Shown here: positions 59,587 to 64,000 of the stretch, in pieces | Layout: every line of letters starts with the position of its first letter | Position numbering within the stretch: the first letter of the stretch is position 1 | The notes under the pieces: generated by a model | The model's database searches: none | Told to the model about the DNA's origin: nothing | Seen by the model: the letters and a program-made list of their open reading frames with translations, nothing else | Program-made: the position numbers and the translations under genes | Assembly (NCBI RefSeq): GCF_024199925.1 | Contig: NZ_JANADR010000001.1 | Coordinates: 1-64,000 of the forward strand | Length of the DNA: 64,000 nt | Direction: 5' to 3' | Source of the DNA: Bradyrhizobium sp. CCGUVB1N3 | GTDB taxonomy: Bacteria; Pseudomonadota; Alphaproteobacteria; Rhizobiales; Xanthobacteraceae

Positions 59587-60501
59587 ATGGCGTTCATGCG
59601 TCACCAGAAGATTCACCGATATATTGCCGAGGTTGCTCGCCGCAGCTCGATCCGGGGTGCTGCCGAGCATTTGAACATCACGCCATCGGCGTTAACCCGG
59701 CAAATTCAAGACTTTGAGGATGAACTGGGCACGCCCATATTTGAGCGGCTCTCCCAGGGAATGCGGTTGAATTCCGCCGGGGAGCTGCTGATCCGACACA
59801 TCCGCGATCAGAGCGCGGACTTTGAACGGCTGAAATCTCAGATTGCAGACCTTTCCGGGATTCGACGGGGGCACGTGGCGGTAGCTTGCAGCCAGGCCTT
59901 CGTGGACAACGTTCTTCCCGATGAGGTCGCTGGCTATCGCGCCAAATTCCCGCAGGTGACGTTCTCGATCGTCGTTCGCGACCATATACTTGGAGCTACT
60001 GCCCTCAGCACTTTTGAGGCGGACCTTGCGCTTCTACTGAATCCGCCGCTGGTGGCGGACATGCGCGTTTTGCTCGCGACCGACCAGCCGCTTTGCGCAG
60101 TTTTTCGTGCCGACCACCCCTTGGCACGTCCCGGCTCAGTACGCTTGCGAGATTGTCTTGCCTTTCCCGCAGCGATGCCAGACCAGACTCTGGCCATCCG
60201 TCACATGTTGGACCAGGCGATATCTCGGCGGCAGATCTCTACCAACGTGCAGATCGAGTCAGGTTCATTGGAGTTCCTGCGCAACTACATCATGCGTGAG
60301 CAAGCCGTGACCTTTCATGCCTTGAGCGCCGTCCCGCGGGACGACCGCCGCATCTACGCCAGGCCAATAGATACGCGGGATCTCCCGCTCATTCAGATCG
60401 TGCTCTGGCAACTGCGAGGGCGCGCGCTGTCGGTGGCTGCCGCAAAGTTTGCGGACCAGCTTTGCAATCATTTGGCGCGGCATGATCCCGTCGTCGAATA
60501 G
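59587..60501 (+). CDS. LysR-family transcriptional regulator, 304 aa
   Basis: N-terminal HTH: RSSIRGAAEHLNITPSALTRQIQDFEDELGTPIFERL then GMRLNSAGELL. Effector domain begins GIRRGHVAVACSQAFVDNV. Divergent from the SsuABC-type importer and separated by a palindrome, so it very likely controls it and itself. GGGGG lies upstream of the start. Confidence 0.92.
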   Translation: MAFMRHQKIHRYIAEVARRSSIRGAAEHLNITPSALTRQIQDFEDELGTPIFERLSQGMRLNSAGELLIRHIRDQSADFERLKSQIADLSGIRRGHVAVACSQAFVDNVLPDEVAGYRAKFPQVTFSIVVRDHILGATALSTFEADLALLLNPPLVADMRVLLATDQPLCAVFRADHPLARPGSVRLRDCLAFPAAMPDQTLAIRHMLDQAISRRQISTNVQIESGSLEFLRNYIMREQAVTFHALSAVPRDDRRIYARPIDTRDLPLIQIVLWQLRGRALSVAAAKFADQLCNHLARHDPVVE

Positions 60502-60574
60502 AACGCTTAGGTGGTGGTCGTAATTCCGACCAAGAGAAATTACTGAATAGCTAAATCGTAACGCCGCATTGCTC

Positions 60575-60616
60575 CTGCGGCACGGCCGCAGCTCAGGCCT
60601 GCCGAAAAAGGCAGGC
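60575..60616. other. Two tandem GC hairpins in the LysR / small-peptide intergenic region
   Basis: CTGCGGC (60575-60581) pairs with GCCGCAG (60585-60591), and GCCTGCC (60597-60603) pairs with GGCAGGC (60610-60616) over a GAAAAA loop. Neither has a T-run. They may end the LysR transcript or structure the leader of the small membrane peptides. Confidence 0.55.
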
Positions 60617-60690
60617 TCTGCCGATTCACATACACTAATGCGCGGAACGTTTCAGCCCGTCACACTGACCCGGCTGGAAAGGGGGCTGCC

Positions 60691-60786
60691 ATGGCGATGG
60701 ATCGCGTGGAACAGGCCTTCGTCGCGACTGCAATCACGGGTTTTCTCGTGATGACGGGCGCGATTGTCTGGATGATGTTGAGCTGA
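60691..60786 (+). CDS. Small membrane peptide, 31 aa
   Basis: ATG at 60691 after GGGGG. Reads MAMDRVEQAFVATAITG then FLVMTGAIVWMMLS: a short polar head and one hydrophobic helix. The stop overlaps the next start (TGATG), a classic coupling signal, which supports translation of both. Function unknown; too short for family assignment by eye. Confidence 0.5.
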   Translation: MAMDRVEQAFVATAITGFLVMTGAIVWMMLS

Positions 60787-60884
60787 TGGGTCCGGAGGCA
60801 ATCTTGCGCGCTGCGCTGCCTTACGCCGCGGTTGTTCTGTGCCTGGCGGTGACCGCCTGGCTCGCCTTCGCTCACCTGCTATAG
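60786..60884 (+). CDS. Small membrane peptide, 32 aa, coupled to the preceding one
   Basis: ATG at 60786 within the TGA of the upstream peptide. Reads MGPEAILRAALPYAAVVL and ends CLAVTAWLAFAHLL: a single hydrophobic helix. The pair may form a small membrane complex or modulate a partner. Coding is inferred from the start/stop coupling and membrane pattern only. Confidence 0.5.
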   Translation: MGPEAILRAALPYAAVVLCLAVTAWLAFAHLL

Positions 60885-60910
60885 CTGTCAACTTGCCGTG
60901 AGTGCTCAGG

Positions 60911-61108
60911 TCAGGCGTTACCGGACGGCTGACCTTCGCTGCGCGGAAGTGCAGGGCGCCCCACCTCATCACGCAGGCGCAGGCGACTTACGAGGTGATC
61001 GCTGTTGCGCAGCAGGGCGAGCGCCTCGCGAACCAGCTCGCGCGAACTCGCCAGGATTTTCGTGTCCAGCGCGTGGTTAGGTGCGTAGATCATCGGATGT
61101 CTCTTCAT
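60911..61108 (-). CDS. Hypothetical protein, 65 aa
   Basis: Reads MKRHPMIYAPNHALDTKIL, SSRELVREALALLRNSDHLV; Met6 (61093) is an alternative start. Mostly helical and soluble, with a charged middle. It lies 42 bp after the response-regulator gene on the same strand and may share its transcript. Function unknown. Confidence 0.5.
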   Translation of the reverse strand: MKRHPMIYAPNHALDTKILASSRELVREALALLRNSDHLVSRLRLRDEVGRPALPRSEGQPSGNA

Positions 61109-61150
61109 GTCGTGGCGATCAGCGGTCCGGGCATCATGCGTCGTTGCATG

Positions 61151-61555
61151 TCAGCTCCTCGCTCCGTCAATGAGCGCAGCCAGCTTCCGGGCCATCGCCG
61201 CGAGATCGATCGGCTTCTCCAGGAGCAGCACGTCCTGGAACTCGGAAATGATCGAGATCCTGTCGTAGCCCGTGGTGAACACGAACGGCACGTGGCGCGC
61301 TCTGAGCGCACGGGCAACGGGATAGATCATCCCGGTGCGAAGGTTCACGTCGAGCACCGCGGCATCCACGGCGCTGCCGTCGTACAGAATCTCGACTGCA
61401 TCCTCGATGTAACCCACCGGCCCCGCGATCTCCGCGCCGAGCGCGCGCAGCGTCTTGCCGATGTCATCGGCGAGGAAATATTCGTCCTCGACGACGAGAA
61501 TCCGTCGGCTCGCCAGCGGAGCGCGCTGACGGGACAAGGTTGGCGATTCCGACAT
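61151..61555 (-). CDS. Receiver-only response regulator, 134 aa
   Basis: CheY-like single domain: RRILVVEDEYFLADD with the acidic pair, phosphoacceptor Asp in AAVLDVNLRTG, conserved Thr in FVFTTGYD and Lys in LLEKPIDL. No output domain. Probably relays phosphate from a histidine kinase in a stress or chemosensory path. Divergent from the CheB-type gene at 61609 (53 bp). Confidence 0.9.
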   Translation of the reverse strand: MSESPTLSRQRAPLASRRILVVEDEYFLADDIGKTLRALGAEIAGPVGYIEDAVEILYDGSAVDAAVLDVNLRTGMIYPVARALRARHVPFVFTTGYDRISIISEFQDVLLLEKPIDLAAMARKLAALIDGARS

Positions 61556-61608
61556 GATGCCTCCAGCGCTCCCTCCAGGCCATTAGGAACATAAAGCAGG
61601 GAGCCGCC

Positions 61609-62649
61609 TTGATCCAAACGATGCAATCGAAGATGGGTTCCATGAGCAACCGCGACATCGTCGTCATCGGGGGCTCGGCGGGGGCAACCGCACCATTGAA
61701 ACAAATCCTGGGCCGCCTCCCTGTGGACCTGCCGGCCGCCATATTCATCGTACTGCACATACCGCCGCAGGGCATCGGGATCCTGTCCACGGTCGCGAGC
61801 AGCGCCGGCAAGCTCCCGGTCCGTCAGGCCGAGAACGGCATGAGGATCGAGCCCGGCCACGTCTATATTGCCGCGCCGGACCACCATCTGCTGCTGTCCG
61901 GAGATCATGTCCTGCTCGGGCGCGGTCCGCGCGAAAACATGGCGCGGCCGGCGATCGATGCCCTGTTTCGCTCCGCCGCCTTGCATCACGGTCCGCGTGT
62001 GATCGGCGTCGTCCTGAGCGGCCTGTTGTCGGACGGTGCGGCTGGCCTCAATGCCATCAAGCGCTGTGGCGGGATCACTCTCGTGCAGGAGCCGTCGGAT
62101 GCGATTGCCGACGAAATGCCAAGGCGCGCTCTGGTGGCGACCACCATCGATCTCTGCATGGCCGGTACAGCGATTGGCGACGTCCTGTCGGATCTCGTCA
62201 GAGAACCTGCCGGAGTGGCGCTGCCGATCCCGGCGGACATCAGGCTCGAGGTCGAGATTGCGGCCGGTAATCGGATCGGCACTAACAGCCTTGCCACAAT
62301 GGCCGATCCCGTCGCGCTGACCTGCCCGGGCTGCGGTGACGTTCTGTCCGAGGTGAAGGGATCACGCCCGATGCGCTTCCGCTGCCAGGTCGGTCATGCC
62401 TACATCGCCGACACCCTTGCCAGGGAGCAGGAGGGGCGCGTGGATGAAGCCTTGCGGGTTGCGCTACGCATCATCGAGGAGCGGGCGGAGCTGGTGCAGC
62501 GCATGGCCTCCGATGGCCGGCGAGGCGGCCGGTCTGCGGTCGCCGAGATGTACGACACGCGGGCTGCCGAATATCGCGAATATGCCGACCTGATCCGCCG
62601 CGTCGTGCTACAGTCGCTTGGCCCTCCGGCTCGCAAGCGGAAGGCTTAA
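61609..62649 (+). CDS. CheB-type methylesterase, 346 aa
   Basis: TTG start 61609 after GGGAG; Mets at 61621, 61633 and 61642 are alternatives. Methylesterase domain (about 15-195) with Ser in VVIGGSAGATAPL, His in FIVLHIPPQG and Asp in SGLLSDGAAGL (catalytic triad), but no N-terminal receiver domain. The C-terminal part has a zinc-ribbon-like CPGCGDVLSEV...FRCQVGHAY and a helical tail. Orphan relatives deamidate or demethylate sensor proteins; no cheA/cheW is visible. Confidence 0.88.
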   Translation: MIQTMQSKMGSMSNRDIVVIGGSAGATAPLKQILGRLPVDLPAAIFIVLHIPPQGIGILSTVASSAGKLPVRQAENGMRIEPGHVYIAAPDHHLLLSGDHVLLGRGPRENMARPAIDALFRSAALHHGPRVIGVVLSGLLSDGAAGLNAIKRCGGITLVQEPSDAIADEMPRRALVATTIDLCMAGTAIGDVLSDLVREPAGVALPIPADIRLEVEIAAGNRIGTNSLATMADPVALTCPGCGDVLSEVKGSRPMRFRCQVGHAYIADTLAREQEGRVDEALRVALRIIEERAELVQRMASDGRRGGRSAVAEMYDTRAAEYREYADLIRRVVLQSLGPPARKRKA

Positions 62650-62658
62650 AGGCATCCC

Positions 62659-62955
62659 ATGGCCCTGACCCTCGCCGAGTGTACCGAGCAGCTCAACGCT
62701 GAGCAGCGTCTTCTCGTCAAGGCCGATCGGGACATTGAGGAGGGCTGGCAGAGGATCCGCGACCAGGAAGACCGGGTGCGCTACCTTCAGGCTGGCGGCC
62801 ACGATATCTGCCAGGCCGAGCGGCTCGTTGACCTCCTCAAGCAGACCGTGGTCGAGTGGGAGCGCCACCGCACCCTGATCGAGCAGCGGGTCATCTATCT
62901 TCGTGAGCAGGTCGATCCGGAGTCGCCAGGGGGAGGCCGACGCGCGGTTTTCTGA
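62659..62955 (+). CDS. Coiled-coil hypothetical protein, 98 aa
   Basis: Nine bp after the CheB-type gene. Reads LAECTEQLNAEQRLLVKADRDI and continues as heptad-rich charged helix (EGWQRIRDQEDRVRYLQ). It may be an adaptor for the neighbouring signalling proteins. Its 3' end overlaps the convergent small gene by 65 bp. Confidence 0.7.
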   Translation: MALTLAECTEQLNAEQRLLVKADRDIEEGWQRIRDQEDRVRYLQAGGHDICQAERLVDLLKQTVVEWERHRTLIEQRVIYLREQVDPESPGGGRRAVF

Positions 62956-63100
62956 ATTCGGCGCCGAGCTCGAACATGTAGGCGAGCTTCCGCACCACGC
63001 TTTGGCGCCACCGGTCGTTCTCGTCGAGCAGCCGGAGGGCGGTCGCGGTAGCTCCCTCGGCCCGCTTGATCAGGGCGGCGAGTTCTTCGGATATTTGCAT
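62891..63100 (-). CDS. Small hypothetical helical protein, 69 aa
   Basis: Start at 63100 (MQISEELAALIKRAEGA), with Met 63118 as alternative. Helical with a basic end (WRQSVVRKLAYMFELGAEFRKP). Convergent overlap with 62659-62955 makes one of the two C-termini suspect. Function unknown. Confidence 0.45.
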   Translation of the reverse strand: MQISEELAALIKRAEGATATALRLLDENDRWRQSVVRKLAYMFELGAEFRKPRVGLPLATPDRPAHEDR

Positions 63101-63285
63101 CGTCGGTTCCAGCGCCACCGGGCGAGTATGACCCGCCTCATGGAGCCAGACAACGGTTGCGCTGCGGGATTGAACGGCGCAAGCGACGTTTCTGCCTTTG
63201 AGCTGTTGGGGTAAGATTGGTTTCTGCTATTTGCAGGGGCCGGGCGCCCGTCGCTCCCGGCTAGCCAACGAGAGCTACCAGAGCC

Positions 63286-64000
63286 ATGAATGAAGTCGGC
63301 GACCAGCCGGTCGAGGGAGAGCGTCAGGCCAAGGCCCCGCTGATCATCGGGGTGGGCGCATCGCCCGGCGCTCTGGACAGCATTGAGCGTTTCTTTGCCA
63401 AGCTGACGGTGGCGAACGATCAGGTTATCGTGCTGGCGCTTCAGCATCACGAGGCATTCGACCCGGCCCGGCTGCGCGAGATCGTGCGGGGATCCAATGG
63501 CGCCAAGGTCACCGACATCGGTGAGGCCGCGGCAATCGAGGGGGGCACGATCTATCTGTGCCCGCCGGCGATGATCACCACCATCCAGGGCGACCGTTTC
63601 GCGATCCGCAAGGCCGAGCAGGCACCCGGCGAGCGCGCCACGATCGACAGTTTTCTGGTGTCGCTCGCCGAAGAGCGCGCCGAGCAGTCGATCGGCGTGA
63701 TCCTCGCCGGCACCGGCGGCGACGGCACGCTCGGCACTGCGACGCTCAAGGACCACGGCGGTCTTGCCATCGCCGAGAAGGCCGTGAGTCCCGGGCCCGA
63801 GCATCTGCTTGACGGCAACACGCCTGCCTCCATTGCCGACTACGTGCTACCGCCGGAGGATATCCCCGAGCACATCCAGGTCTATGCCCGTCACCTGCGG
63901 CGCCTCGAGGAGAAGCAGGGTTTCGACGAGGTGCTGGCCGCGGCTGCGACCTCGCTCTCGCGCATCGCCGACATCCTGCGCAACAAGACCGGCAACGATT
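63286..64000 (+). CDS. CheB-type methylesterase domain, likely CheB/CheR hybrid, 5' part
   Basis: ATG at 63286; the frame stays open to the window end (238 codons). Residues 20-195 form a methylesterase domain: IIGVGASPGALDSIERFF (Ser), VIVLALQHHEAFD (His) and GVILAGTGGDGTLGT (Asp). After it comes ILRNKTGND, a typical opening of a CheR domain, so a CheB-CheR (often plus PAS/kinase) fusion is likely beyond the edge. With 61151-62649 it points to a small sensory module. Confidence 0.85.
   Translation, partial: MNEVGDQPVEGERQAKAPLIIGVGASPGALDSIERFFAKLTVANDQVIVLALQHHEAFDPARLREIVRGSNGAKVTDIGEAAAIEGGTIYLCPPAMITTIQGDRFAIRKAEQAPGERATIDSFLVSLAEERAEQSIGVILAGTGGDGTLGTATLKDHGGLAIAEKAVSPGPEHLLDGNTPASIADYVLPPEDIPEHIQVYARHLRRLEEKQGFDEVLAAAATSLSRIADILRNKTGND

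Overview
The window looks like a chromosomal segment of a Bradyrhizobium-type alphaproteobacterium. The reasons are high GC, relatives of the Rhodopseudomonas/Bradyrhizobium BadH and BadI proteins, many acyl-CoA catabolism genes with Liv-type transporters, and orphan CheB-type signalling genes. This taxonomic call is inference from protein families; there is no rRNA or tRNA gene in the window.

Region 1 (1 to about 9290) is accessory DNA, probably part of an integrative mobilizable element. It has a very large imperfect inverted repeat (33-308) with divergent, near-identical start regions, two small element genes, a candidate oriT (two hairpins at 1052-1104), mobC and a relaxase. These are followed by a three-gene cassette (3327-8694): a 1083-aa protein with a PD-(D/E)XK-like N-terminus, an AlbA_2/Schlafen-like protein, and a second small PD-(D/E)XK-like protein. 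The cassette matches no defence system I can name and is the best candidate for an undescribed system. The region ends in a 12-bp tandem repeat array and a tyrosine-recombinase tail joined directly to a 5'-truncated TctC/Bug receptor gene, which marks an old recombination or deletion boundary.

Region 2 (about 10.0 to 54.6 kb) is a catabolic island for cyclic or branched carboxylic acids handled as CoA thioesters. It encodes two cyclohexanecarboxylate-CoA-ligase-like enzymes, four acyl-CoA dehydrogenases, BadH and BadI relatives, several crotonases, MaoC hydratases, short-chain dehydrogenases, a BKACE enzyme, a CitE-like lyase, a thiolase/DUF35 pair, two CaiB CoA-transferases, three APH-fold phosphotransferase-like proteins, a complete LivHMGF-K transporter and extra Liv-type binding proteins. 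A MarR-family repressor (13275-13796), resembling BadR in context, sits inside it. An 18-bp palindrome (consensus TAGTACRCNAGYGTACTA) occurs in every divergent promoter of the island apart from the one controlled by a LysR gene, and also in front of marR itself. This suggests one local repressor controls about ten transcription units. One SDR gene is frameshifted, and a Liv-binding-protein stub remains at the right edge.

Region 3 (55.0 to 60.5 kb) has a PLP-dependent class V aminotransferase, a DinB-fold protein, an SsuABC/NMT1-type ABC importer and a divergent LysR regulator with a palindromic operator candidate.

Region 4 (60.6 to 64.0 kb) holds two tiny translationally coupled membrane peptides, a receiver-only response regulator, a CheB-type methylesterase, small hypothetical genes, and the start of a CheB-type (probably CheB/CheR hybrid) protein that leaves the window.
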